This document shows positions 35,731 to 45,400 of a stretch of 64,000 bases of DNA, piece after piece (position 1 is the stretch's first letter; every line of letters begins with the position of its first letter). Below the pieces are notes generated by a model. The model ran no database searches. It worked only from the letters and a program-made list of their open reading frames with translations, and was not told where the DNA came from. This stretch comes from Paenibacillus peoriae (GTDB lineage: Bacteria; Bacillota; Bacilli; Paenibacillales; Paenibacillaceae): NCBI RefSeq assembly GCF_022531965.1, contig NZ_CP092831.1:1020001-1084000 (forward strand), in the 5' to 3' direction. A program made the position numbers and the translations under genes.

Positions 35731-36729
35731 ATGAAAAAAGTTGGTTTGGTCATGAGAAAAATACAATTTGCTGAAGCACAGGGTCCGCGTATTTTCGCAG
35801 AACGTCTGAAGCAAATCGGGTTGGAATTGGGGGTGAACATCGTATTTGTATCACCGGAGCGCCATGTGAGCAGTCATGACTGGCTTCCGGGTTATGAACA
35901 CGAAAAAGGCGACCTGGTCAATTATGACGTCGTACTGGACCAACTCCATGAGCAGCAGATTGAGCACGTTATTTATACGGTATCTGGCTTTACCTATTTG
36001 AACATGTTTTTTAAAAACAGCGTGCTTTTTCCGCATAGTTTTCCTGATCCGGCACTGACAGGCTATGAAATGATGAAGCCTTTTTATCAGATCGTGGACA
36101 AGGCTATCGTACAGACTGCCTTTCTCAAGCAGGAGATGGCTTCGAAGTTTGGCGTAACCGATGTGACAGTCATCCCAATCGGATTTAATGAGCGGCTGGT
36201 GGAAAAGCATTTTGATCCCTCGCAAGTGGTAGAGAACCGGGTGATGTGGATTGGTAGAGATGAGGAGAACCGACGTCCGGATTTGGTACTGGAGTATGCG
36301 AGGCATAATCCTGACAAGGATGTCTATATGGTATTTGGCGGTGAACGCTACAAGGAAAGTATGAAGAAATATGATATCCCGGACAATGTTAAACTTCAAT
36401 TTGCGTTGACGCAAGATGAGGTGTTTGCGCTGATGAACACGGCGAAGGTGTACTGGAGCTGCTCCAAATTTGATACGTTCGCCATGCCGCTGACCGAAGC
36501 GCTCGCTATGGGTAAAATCGTGGTTAAGCCAGAGCATCCTTGCTATGGACATATCAGCTCTACGCATTCTTTTTCAGGGAATGAGAAAAACTGGTTTGAG
36601 CTGGTCAATATGGCTGCCGCCTCACCCCGTCGGGTTTCTACAGAAAATCAGGCATACGCCATGGAACAGTTTTCAAGTCAGGTGATGAAGCAGGGATACC
36701 GAGACTTTTTTGATCATTGGTTAAGCTGA
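35731..36729 (+). CDS. Glycosyltransferase (GT-B fold, group 1-like)
   Basis: A 332-aa cytosolic protein. The C-terminal half has the GT4-type pattern: VENRVMWIGRDEENRRPDL, KLQFALTQDEVFALMNTAKV, and SKFDTFAMPLTEALAMGKIVV, where the E-x7-E-like nucleotide-sugar site lies in PLTEALAMG. The N-terminal half starts MKKVGLVMRKIQFAEAQGPR. It pairs with the upstream kinase-like gene, so both may act on a common spore or wall glycan; this is context only. RBS AGAAGGTAGGG lies upstream. Confidence 0.8.
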   Translation: MKKVGLVMRKIQFAEAQGPRIFAERLKQIGLELGVNIVFVSPERHVSSHDWLPGYEHEKGDLVNYDVVLDQLHEQQIEHVIYTVSGFTYLNMFFKNSVLFPHSFPDPALTGYEMMKPFYQIVDKAIVQTAFLKQEMASKFGVTDVTVIPIGFNERLVEKHFDPSQVVENRVMWIGRDEENRRPDLVLEYARHNPDKDVYMVFGGERYKESMKKYDIPDNVKLQFALTQDEVFALMNTAKVYWSCSKFDTFAMPLTEALAMGKIVVKPEHPCYGHISSTHSFSGNEKNWFELVNMAAASPRRVSTENQAYAMEQFSSQVMKQGYRDFFDHWLS

Positions 36730-36781
36730 GCAGCGAGGCATAATACTGTGGTTGCAACTCGCGTTTGGGTATCCAGAGTGA

Positions 36782-36837
36782 AATAAAAATAACCCGCAAG
36801 GGGGTCACTTTTTTTCAAAAATTCCATCTTGCGGGTT
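36782..36837 (-). terminator. Terminator of the DUF1036 gene
   Basis: AACCCGCAAG and CTTGCGGGTT form the stem. On the minus strand it is followed by ATTTTTATTT. Confidence 0.75.
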
Positions 36838-36853
36838 ACGGTTCATCATTGAC

Positions 36854-37351
36854 TTATCGTTTGGACTTTACTGGAACCGGGGTTCCTTTTTTAAAGCAAA
36901 CCGGTCTTCTCGGAATTCTGCGAATGCTGGATTCTGCAGATTTGGAAGGTAACGCCGTACGAGTTGTCTTTGATGCCGGTTTGCTTTTACTTGTACTGGT
37001 GATGAACTCGAGAGTGAAATTGACTATAGAATCATCAATGGGGAGTCTGCGCAGACCCAATCGTCTGGATGATCCGCTGCTGTAGTTCCAACACCAGTGA
37101 AAACTATGGCTAGTATTTCTCGGAAGCCGTGTGCGGTACGTACCACTCCACGTATTTCCCGAGTGATCTTCAGCATAATAATAGAATATAGTCCCTCCTA
37201 CAGACCCGCTCCATACTTCTCTCGTATCACCAGGTTCTATCTGATACCAGCCTATTTTAGAATAATTAGTGGGATGACAGTCGGAACTAGGATAAGCATA
37301 GGCAGCATAGATCGTGTTACTCGTGTTGTTTGTAAAAAAAAGGCTCATCAT
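36854..37351 (-). CDS. DUF1036-domain protein with basic C-terminal tail
   Basis: A 165-aa protein. Residues 1-95 fit DUF1036: SDCHPTNYSKIGWYQIEPGD, an aromatic YYYAEDHSGNTWSGTY stretch and a SFHWCW segment. The last 70 residues are Ser/Thr/Arg/Lys-rich with RRLGLRRLP and RRIPRRPV and no evident fold. No signal peptide is seen. The start is the ATG at 37351 or the next one at 37348, after GAGGAAAG. The function of the domain is not established. Confidence 0.75.
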   Translation of the reverse strand: MMSLFFTNNTSNTIYAAYAYPSSDCHPTNYSKIGWYQIEPGDTREVWSGSVGGTIFYYYAEDHSGNTWSGTYRTRLPRNTSHSFHWCWNYSSGSSRRLGLRRLPIDDSIVNFTLEFITSTSKSKPASKTTRTALPSKSAESSIRRIPRRPVCFKKGTPVPVKSKR

Positions 37352-37480
37352 ACACACTTCTTTCCTCATAAATTGGTATTACAATGTCATACTATGAGGA
37401 ATGTAGAAGAAGAGAGTGGACAATATCTCTCAATCTATGAAAAATGAACCAATCGTTTACGTCCAATTTACTAAACGATT

Positions 37481-38689
37481 CTATGATTGTATCTCTGCTA
37501 TCGCTTCAGTATGAGCTGTCTTGCGATCCACAATGTAGCTAACTACCATGAGTAGCAGACCGCCGACAGTAATTAGCGATGCAACCCATGGAATAGCGGC
37601 TAGCCCCATTTGATTAATAACAACTCCCCCGATAAAAGCGCCGCCTGCGTTGCCCAGATTCAATGCGGAATGGCTGGAGGTAGAGGCAAGCAAAGGAGCC
37701 TCATAGGCCAGATTCATGATGCGAACCTGAATACCCGGCATGATGCCGAACGCAGCAATGCCCCAGATAAAGACTGTAATAACCGCCAGTACCTTGTTTT
37801 GAAGCGTAAACGTCAGAATGGCCAAAATAATAGCCAGTACAGCATAGTTTGCGATCAGGGATGGAAGCAGTTTCCAATCCGCAAGCTTGCCGCCAACGAT
37901 GTTGCCGATCGTTACCCCTAGGCCAAACAGGACGAGAATCCAGGTAATGCTATGCTCGGCAAAGCCACTAATATCCGTAAGCAAAGGCGTAATGTACGTA
38001 AAGACAGTGAACAGACTGCCACAACCGACTGCACCTGTGAGCAACATCAGCAGCACTTTTGGATTAAACAGGCTTCGGACTTCTTGTTTGAGACTGGAAG
38101 GCTTGTCCTGATGAATCACCGGAATATAACGAATGATACCAAACAGAGAAATCAAGCCGATGACCACAATGGCTCCAAAGGAAGCACGCCAGCCGAGTTG
38201 TTGTCCGATAAAGGTACCAAAGGGTACGCCTATAATGTTCGCCACGGTCAAACCGGTCAGCACCATGGAAATAGCACCCGCGCGTTTGTCAGGACGAACC
38301 AGTCGGGCAGCGATCAGGGAACCAGCTCCCAAAAAGGTTCCGTGCGATAATGCAGTAGCCATACGGGCCGCAATCAGAAACTCGTAATTGGGAGCAATGA
38401 CGGAAAAAAGATTGCCTAAAATGAATATGATCATTAGCAGACATAGCAGCTTTTTCTGTGGTACCTTATGGGTTAATACGGTAAGCACAGGTGCACCAAT
38501 AGCCACACCAAGTGCGTAACTGGTAATTAACTGCCCGGCTTGCGGAATTGTAACATGAAGATCATGGGCTACATTGGGCAGTAGTCCCATAATGACGAAT
38601 TCGGTCATGCCAATGGCGAAGGCACCAAGGGTCAACCATAGCAAGGAGGGAGGGAAGCGGTTTGCTGTCATATTTTCTTGAGTACTCAT
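37481..38689 (-). CDS. MFS efflux transporter (DHA1, AraJ/YdhP-like)
   Basis: A 402-aa carrier with twelve hydrophobic segments. The N-terminal block LGAFAIGMTEFVIMGLLPNVA and the AARMATALSHGTFLGAGSL segment are typical of the DHA1 subgroup containing AraJ, NepI and PbuE. The usual export motif C (GVPFGTFIGQQLGWR) is present, suggesting efflux of a small molecule such as a purine or sugar. AGGAGG lies 13 bases upstream of ATG 38689. It is divergent from cysteine synthase. Confidence 0.9.
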   Translation of the reverse strand: MSTQENMTANRFPPSLLWLTLGAFAIGMTEFVIMGLLPNVAHDLHVTIPQAGQLITSYALGVAIGAPVLTVLTHKVPQKKLLCLLMIIFILGNLFSVIAPNYEFLIAARMATALSHGTFLGAGSLIAARLVRPDKRAGAISMVLTGLTVANIIGVPFGTFIGQQLGWRASFGAIVVIGLISLFGIIRYIPVIHQDKPSSLKQEVRSLFNPKVLLMLLTGAVGCGSLFTVFTYITPLLTDISGFAEHSITWILVLFGLGVTIGNIVGGKLADWKLLPSLIANYAVLAIILAILTFTLQNKVLAVITVFIWGIAAFGIMPGIQVRIMNLAYEAPLLASTSSHSALNLGNAGGAFIGGVVINQMGLAAIPWVASLITVGGLLLMVVSYIVDRKTAHTEAIAEIQS

Positions 38690-38905
38690 AAGTGTCTTGT
38701 ATCCTCCTGAAAAAATAGTAATGCGAGTATATCACTACAGGCGATATCTGGCGACCCATTTTGCAAGAATTTTACATACTAAGTTGATAAGTTTTATGTA
38801 ATTTACAAAAGCGACAGGTAGGAAGGAGCCAAGTGTGTTATTTTGGTAGTATGATATGAAGATCGTAAATAACGTTGTAAGGAACGATCCAAGGAGGATA
38901 CAACG

Positions 38906-39829
38906 ATGGCACCTAAAGTGGTATATAGTATTACAGATTTAATAGGAGATACACCTTGTGTAAGGCTCCAACGGCTCACAGGGCCGCAGGATGCGGAAGT
39001 GTATGTGAAGCTGGAGTATTTTAATCCAAGCGGCAGTGTTAAAGACCGGGCGGCGGGCAACCTGATTGCCGAAGCGGAAAAGGCAGGACATCTAAAGCCG
39101 GGAGGCACCATTATTGAACCGACGAGTGGCAACACGGGAATTGGCCTTGCGATGAATGCGGCAGCCCGAGGTTACCGTGCGATTTTGGTGATGCCCTCGA
39201 ATATGACGAAGGAACGGGTCAACATTTTAAAAGCCTACGGGGCTGAGGTCGTACTGACACCAGCAGAAGAACGGATGCCAGGAGCAATTCGCAAGGCACT
39301 TGAACTGGGGGCTGAAATTGAAGGGAGCTTTATCCCGCATCAATTTGAAAATGAGGCAAACCCCGATATCCACCGTACGACCACAGCACTTGAAATTTTG
39401 GAACAGACGGAAGGGAAACTGGATGTGTTCGTCGCTTCTTCGGGAACGGGCGGTACCATTACGGGAACGGGTGAAGTGCTGCGTCAGCATTTGCCAGATC
39501 TGCGGATTGTTGTAGTTGAGCCGAAGGGCTCGCCAGTACTATCTGGGGGAAAACCCGGTCCACATAAGCTGGTTGGCACCAGTCCAGGCTTTGTTCCCAC
39601 CGTGCTGAATACGGAAGTGTATGACGAAATCGTGCAGGTTTCGGATGAGGATGCGATTGCTACGACACGGGCGATTGCTGCCCAGGAAGGGATTCTGGTG
39701 GGCCCCTCTAGCGGAGCTACGATATGGACGGCGATTCAGGAAGCTCGGCGTTTGGGAGCAGGCAAACGGGTACTTTGCATTGCCCCGGATACCGGAGAGC
39801 GATATCTGAGCATGGGGATATTCGGATAA
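38906..39829 (+). CDS. cysK: Cysteine synthase (O-acetylserine sulfhydrylase)
   Basis: A 307-aa PLP enzyme. PLP-Lys in NPSGSVKDRAAGN (about residue 46), the substrate loop EPTSGNTGIGLAMNAA, the phosphate-binding SSGTGGTITGTG, and the C-terminal GPSSGATIWTA all match CysK/CysM. It makes cysteine from O-acetylserine and sulfide. RBS AAGGAGG lies upstream. The long stretch after it (39830-40456) contains no gene I can support, only the inverted repeat at 40122-40168. Confidence 0.93.
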   Translation: MAPKVVYSITDLIGDTPCVRLQRLTGPQDAEVYVKLEYFNPSGSVKDRAAGNLIAEAEKAGHLKPGGTIIEPTSGNTGIGLAMNAAARGYRAILVMPSNMTKERVNILKAYGAEVVLTPAEERMPGAIRKALELGAEIEGSFIPHQFENEANPDIHRTTTALEILEQTEGKLDVFVASSGTGGTITGTGEVLRQHLPDLRIVVVEPKGSPVLSGGKPGPHKLVGTSPGFVPTVLNTEVYDEIVQVSDEDAIATTRAIAAQEGILVGPSSGATIWTAIQEARRLGAGKRVLCIAPDTGERYLSMGIFG

Positions 39830-40121
39830 AAAGATGTGGATTGGGACCAAAGTGATTCGACTCATTTATATGTAGTATGATCCAGCCTCATTAAGTGAAG
39901 TAACAAAAGTGAATTGGCGATATGGCAATCAAGAATACACAAGTATAACAAGATGACTCCTGGAGCGCCTACTTCTTCACTAGCCTATTATAGCTCGACC
40001 TTGAAATATTATCTTTGAAAGAATAAAGGATGATGGGAGCGATATAGTAGATTCTTTTTCAATGGAGGAACATAGACATTGAATACATCCTTTTCATAAT
40101 TCATAGGTTAATTTCACTCCT

Positions 40122-40168
40122 GACAATTAATAAGCCACAATCCATAAGGTTGTGGCTTATTAATTGTC
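40122..40168. repeat. Perfect 19-bp inverted repeat
   Basis: GACAATTAATAAGCCACAA (40122-40140) and its exact complement (40150-40168) enclose nine bases. No T run follows on either strand, so it is not a classical terminator. It lies in the gene-poor stretch left of the lantibiotic island and near a decayed transposase. Confidence 0.8.
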
Positions 40169-40456
40169 GATTATAGCTTATATTCGTGAGAATTTTAAAA
40201 GTCTCACGGTTCATGCTCCGTTCTTCGATCTTATTTGTCTCTTCAGGATCCTCTTGAAAAACCCAAATAATCAGAGAAGGAAACACCGAGCCTATTATCC
40301 ATTTCAGCAAGAGCTGCCTCAAACGGGTCAACTTATTAGTTGACTGCTTAAATGGTTGTGGAAAATAGTATAATGTACGCTGACATTTTTTGGCTTCTCT
40401 AATATTCGTGCAGCGATTATACCCAATTCAAGCTATTTATCAAAAATATGCAGCGG

Positions 40457-40980
40457 CTACGCAAGTGGGTTGATCGGTTGTCCACGTATCGATTGTGACC
40501 ACTCGCACACCATCAGGCCACAACTCTTCCGAACGCACCTATAGAGGTTAAATGGACTGAACAGCAAACGATCGCTCGCTGCCTCACTTTTCATATTTTT
40601 GGCGGCTAGTACGTTTCCACTAAAGACTTCGCGCAAGACGTACAATTTTTCATTGCCTTTTTCCGGCTGGACTCCACCCATAGACAAGAGAACGTCACCG
40701 TTTTGTTCCGTCGTTTCGGCCAGTATCGTACGAATATGGTCATCGAGATGCAGCAAAAAGAGCTTGATATCGCTCAACAGATTTTGGGTACTTGTTGGGA
40801 TGCCTGTAGTGCGTCAGTCAGTTCCTTTACAGTCATGTCCTGTTTGAATCGCAGTTCGTCCACAAGAGCCAGCACATCGTAGCCATAGGACGAGCGCTTC
40901 ATGCTAAGCATCTCTTCTTCAGCCGATTTATACGAGACACCTGTATAAGAACATATCGGATTCTTGCAAGCATACGCCAT
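40457..40980 (-). pseudogene. Decayed transposase, frameshifted and truncated
   Basis: Two overlapping minus-strand frames join into one recognisable protein. The first (40774-40980) starts MAYACKNPICSYTGVSYKS and ends in KELTDALQAS; the second (40457-40777) continues LLHLDDHIRTILAETTEQNG, LLSMGGVQPEKGNEKLYVL, and EVFSGNVLAAKNMKSEAA. This resembles DDE-type transposases whose catalytic segment reads SMDGVQPEKGNE; here the Asp has become Gly. The frame is broken near 40800 and the C-terminal half is missing. Family assignment is from memory of the motif. It borders the lantibiotic island on the left. Confidence 0.62.
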
Positions 40981-41159
40981 GCTCTAAGCGTCAATCGTTT
41001 CGCTCTGTGTCGGTATTTTTTTATGCCATGCCGCATGGGCAGCAAAATGACTGCAATTTAGGAGGTTTGGAATACCTTTCAGGAATAAAGTATAAAAAAC
41101 GGGAGAATTAGATATATTCTTTATTCATCGACAGCAAGATATGACATACGGTCACTCAC

Positions 41160-41205
41160 AATAAACGTGATTTAGGGGTACCACTGAAATCATGTTTATT
41201 ATAAT
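41160..41205 (+). promoter_or_regulatory. paenA promoter with large dyad
   Basis: AATAAACGTGATTT (41160-41173) and AAATCATGTTTATT (41187-41200) form a 14-bp inverted repeat with one mismatch and a 13-base centre. The centre holds the expected -35 position, which has no consensus (GGTACC, 41177-41182). The right arm abuts a consensus -10 TATAAT (41200-41205). A weak -35 under a dyad points to a regulated promoter. Confidence 0.7.
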
Positions 41206-41228
41206 CTAATTCAGAGAGGAAGAGGAAA

Positions 41229-41390
41229 ATGAAAGTAGATCAAATGTTTGACCTTGATTTAAGAAAGAGCTATGAGGCCAGTGAGCTTAGCCCACAAGCT
41301 TCAATCATCAAAACAACCATTAAGGTATCCAAAGCAGTATGTAAAACTCTTACCTGTATCTGTACCGGTTCTTGTTCCAATTGTAAATAA
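41229..41390 (+). CDS. paenA: Paenibacillin-type lantibiotic precursor peptide
   Basis: A 53-aa prepeptide encoded right after AGAGGAAGAGG. Leader residues 1-23 contain FDLDL (residues 7-11), the FNLD-like box read by class I LanB enzymes, and end in SPQ. The 30-residue core starts ASIIKTTIKVSKAVCK and ends CTGSCSNCK. It has five Cys (core positions 15, 20, 22, 26, 29) and nine Ser/Thr, enough for five (methyl)lanthionine rings. To my knowledge this core is identical to paenibacillin from P. polymyxa, a broad anti-Gram-positive lantibiotic with an N-acetylated Ala1. Confidence 0.95.
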   Translation: MKVDQMFDLDLRKSYEASELSPQASIIKTTIKVSKAVCKTLTCICTGSCSNCK

Positions 41391-41404
41391 TTCATAAGCG
41401 ATTC

Positions 41405-41442
41405 GTAAGTCAGGGGTAGTGAAATAGGCTACCCCTACTTAC
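41405..41442 (+). terminator. Intercistronic hairpin after paenA (partial terminator/stabiliser)
   Basis: GTAAGT-C-AGGGGTAG pairs with CTACCCCT-A-CTTAC around a nine-base loop. No T run follows. Such hairpins between lanA and the enzyme genes are known to let most transcripts end or be protected after the precursor gene. Confidence 0.75.
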
Positions 41443-41456
41443 ATTATGGAGATTGC

Positions 41457-42398
41457 ATGATAAAACCTAATATATACAATTGGCATGTAGCCCGGCTGAC
41501 CGATCATTTTAGTTGTGGTGCAACTGTTGGTCAGCCGCTTACTATCCTGTTTATTGATACAGGCGTCGATAAATCCCACTCAGAGATCCAAGGTAATCTA
41601 GTTGAGGCAGAATGCAAGTCATTTGTACCTTATGAGCCTTGTCTAAGCGATTACGTCGGGCATGGTACACAAATGGTTAGCTCTGTTACCGGCAAATATA
41701 TATTGAAGGGGATATGCCCTTTCGCTCGGGTTGTTGTCTACAAAATTACGGACAAAAAAGGAATAAGCAAGCTTGAATGGTTGTATAGAGCGCTGGAAGA
41801 GGGTATTGCTAAAGGATATCCAATTATCAACGTCAGCTATCGTACAGAATATGAGGTCGACTTATTCGAGTTCAATAGGTTTCAGGCTTTGGTTGACTGC
41901 GCCAATGCGCAAGGCATATGGGTAGTCTGTTCCGCAGGAAACGATGGACGCGATATTACGCAGGAGTACAGAGTACCTGCGAATTTAAAGGGAGTATACC
42001 CAATTGGATCAACTAATAAGAACGGGGATATCTCCGGGTTCAGCAATACGCTCAACGATCAATTTTTTGCGCCGAGTGGTGATGAGTATGAAATCAATTA
42101 CAACAATGATTGGGTAATGGTTGCCAAATCGAGCTTCGACACAGAGGATTACTTATATGAAGTGCTGGGATTTGACAAAGCATACACAGTGGGTATCGGT
42201 ACGAGTATTGCCAGCGCCTTATTCAGCGGAGTTGTTGCCTCTCTTAGCGGAGAGCTTATCGCGCAGGGGATGAATGCCGGACGCACAGAAATGGAGTGTC
42301 TGCTCCGTCAAGGCGCGAGACTGATTGATGTTCAGCGGAATTATTATGAAGTAAGCCTTGCCGGTTCAATTCGTGCTTTAAGACAGATGAGAGGTTGA
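41457..42398 (+). CDS. paenP: Subtilisin-like leader protease (LanP)
   Basis: A 313-aa S8 serine protease. Catalytic triad: Asp34 (FIDTGVDKSH), His69 (VGHGTQM), Ser250 (GIGTSIASALFSG); oxyanion Asn162 (CSAGNDG). It has no signal peptide and no propeptide, so it should act in the cytosol. It most likely cuts the leader after SPQ of the precursor. RBS GGAG lies upstream; it starts 66 bases after paenA, behind the hairpin, and 4 bases before paenB. Confidence 0.93.
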   Translation: MIKPNIYNWHVARLTDHFSCGATVGQPLTILFIDTGVDKSHSEIQGNLVEAECKSFVPYEPCLSDYVGHGTQMVSSVTGKYILKGICPFARVVVYKITDKKGISKLEWLYRALEEGIAKGYPIINVSYRTEYEVDLFEFNRFQALVDCANAQGIWVVCSAGNDGRDITQEYRVPANLKGVYPIGSTNKNGDISGFSNTLNDQFFAPSGDEYEINYNNDWVMVAKSSFDTEDYLYEVLGFDKAYTVGIGTSIASALFSGVVASLSGELIAQGMNAGRTEMECLLRQGARLIDVQRNYYEVSLAGSIRALRQMRG

Positions 42399-42402
42399 TT
42401 GC

Positions 42403-45400
42403 ATGTTGGAGAACTTTGAAATCTCGGAAAATTACATGTACCGGAAAACGTTGCTTGGCATGGAGTATTATACGCAGATATTTGATCATGAACAACTAGA
42501 TGATGATGAATACCTTGACAGACTTGTACGGTTCGTTCAGCAGCAGGGGTTGATAGATTCCATTTATGTCTCCAGCCCCTCGACCTACGCTGCACTGCAA
42601 AGCCTGGAACAAGGCAGAACATTGAAGTCCAAAAAAAAGCGGAATCTTATCCTAAGTCTAAGCAAGTTCATTTCGCGGGCAATTTGTAGACCAACACCGT
42701 TTGGACTGTTCGCGGGAGTAGGCATTTCCCGATTTGGAAAAACGGGAGGCGCCGGGGAACATGTCGTCTGGGCAACTCCGGATTATAGCCTAATTTACCG
42801 CTTAATAGGGCTTTTCCATGGGGATACGGATGTCCGCAATGAATTGAGACTGAGTGTAAATAACACCTCTTACATTGACCATCACAGGCTCGTCATCTCT
42901 TATCAGACTCTGTTTGCAGCAGATCAGGAGGAACGAAGCACTGAAAATATATCTATTCTCAAAACCCCGGTCATAGATTTCATCATGAAGATCCTTGATA
43001 AAGAGCAGCAGACTTTTCTGCAGCTTATGCAAGCTATAAAAGACGCCTTCGGCGTGGATGACACGATCAGCACAGATTTTTTGCAGCAATTGATAGAACA
43101 AGGCTTTTTGGTAAGTGAGATGATTCCCAATCCTCGGGATAGCGCTCCTCTGGCGCATCTGATACGTACACTAAAGCTGCTTGCTACTCCCAAGGCAGCA
43201 TATTACTCAGATATTTTGGAGAGAGTTGGACAAGCCATTCAGGACATTACAGTTGCTGCGGTCAAACGCGAAGGCATTGAGGCTGTCCGAAAACTAGTCC
43301 AGCTTATCCTTCCCAATTATCAGGGCGACTTGGTCAAAATAGACGTAAGACTGAATCAGGTAAATGAAATTCTATTGTCGGACAGCGATAGGCAATCGTT
43401 GGCCCAAATAGCTTCAATATTGAGCATGCTTTCTACGTACAGGAAAGAGGATACACTTTCCGACTATCGTCAGCAATTTACTGAGAAGTACGGAGTATAT
43501 GAAGAAGTGCCCTTATTGCAGTTGTTCAGTAAAACCTTGGGGCTCGGCAAACCTGAAGAGTACAAGAGCCACTACCAGAACGGAGATAAGTACAGGCACA
43601 AGGATGAAGGCAGGTTCCGACAGCTTAAGGCGCTAATTGCGGAGTGGCAGACCGAAGCGCTTGTCAATCATTCGGATATCGTGCTTGACGAGGTCAAAAT
43701 CCAACAGCTGTCTGAATTGAGTCTGGAGAATGTCCATGTCTCGTTCGATTTGTATTATTCCTGCATGGAGAATGAGCAAGGTGAAGTTACGTTTTATTTA
43801 AACAACAGAGCCGGATCATTGGAAGCGTGTCAGAGCTTCGGAAGATTTGCCTACATGTTTGACAAGGATAGCCGTGATGAAATCTTCAATTTTGTCAGGA
43901 ACCCGAAGGATCAGAAAGCAGGGGAGAGCGCCGCTGAAATCTCATTTTACCCATTCAGTCCCAAAATAACTAATATTATGACGGCAGGCCCGACACCAGA
44001 CCAATCTATGGATATGGCCACGTTTCCCGAGAATCGGAAATTAGATGTTTCCCAGCTGCTGGTAGGGGTGGAGGATTCGGGATACTTTTATCTGAAGCAC
44101 AGGGAAACAGGCGAACTGGTATTTCCCAAACTCAGCAGCATGTACAATACAGAGCTGGCGCCTTATCTGATCCGGTTTCTGAATGATATTAATCTGCAGT
44201 ATCAGACCGGATGGTCCCATCTGGAGGAGTATCTCTATGATTCTTCTTTTACACCGAGAGTAACCTATAAAAATATCATCATCTGCCCCAAAAAATGGAC
44301 ATTATATGCGGATAAACAGCTCCAGAGCGAAGAACAGTTTCTGGCCTTTCTGGAGGATTGGATCATAAAGTATAACATTCCGCGATATGTATATTTGGTG
44401 GAGCTGGACAATAAGCTGTTGCTGGATTTGGATCGCCATCATCATCGAAAGCTTTTGCACAAAGAATATACCCGGAATCCGGAAGGCAAGGCGGCCGTTA
44501 TTATGGAAACGGAGAAAGAATTGTTCGCTTCCGCTAACCGATATATGGAGGAGTGCGTATTTTTTTGCAAAAGCCCGATGTTTCAGTACTTGCCGATAGA
44601 CAGATTGTCTGCACAGGCTACCGATAAAAGCTTAAATAAAGTGCTGAGTTCTTCGGTGAATGCCGTTTATTATCCAGGTTCGGATTGGATATCCCTGCAG
44701 GTATATTACAATCAGGAAATGCTAACCGATTTGCTGGGCAGTGCATTTAAGACATTCATGGACAATAGCGCCGAGTACTTCATTGACCAGGTTTTTTTTG
44801 TCCAGTATGCAGATAAGGAGCCGCATATCAGGCTAAGGTGCAAAATGTCGGGAAGCGTAGAGCATCAGCGTTTCACGGCCTTGAACTATGTTTTTGATTT
44901 CCTGAATACTGTAACCTCGTCCGGATTGGTTAGTTCCTATTCGGTTGTTCCTTACCGGCCTGAAATTTTGCGGTATGGCGGCGCAGCCTTCATTGAACAA
45001 GCGGAGAGGTTATTTGCTATCGATTCTTATCTAGTTTCAGGCTATTATGCAGGCAAGAGGTCAATTAATGCAACCGATCAGATGTTATTTTGCTGTACCG
45101 GACTTTTTGAGGTTGTGAACTGCGCGTATCCGCTGGCAGAAGATCAATTGAAGGCTATGGCTGCGATTATTGATCCAAAGAAATTCAGACAGGAGTATCG
45201 GGAACACAAAGAAGCGCTATTCCAAAGAATTCAACAGACCCGTTCCATATCCTTGCCAGCAAGCGATACAGGCGACAGGTTGCGGCAATACGCTGCATTT
45301 TTCACGGCTATCCGGGAAGCTGACGACAGAACCAATTATTACGATGATATTATGTTCAGCATCATGCACATGTTCTGCAACAGAGTGTTCGGCCTGGACC

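Noticed and set aside
40101..40331. Minus-strand open frame of 76 codons spanning the 19-bp inverted repeat
   Set aside because: No ribosome binding site; part of it encodes the inverted repeat itself. It may be a remnant of an old gene, but I cannot name one.
41101..41228. AgrA-type direct repeats before paenA
   Set aside because: I looked for paired nine-bp LytTR repeats at about 21-bp spacing and found none; only the inverted dyad is clear.
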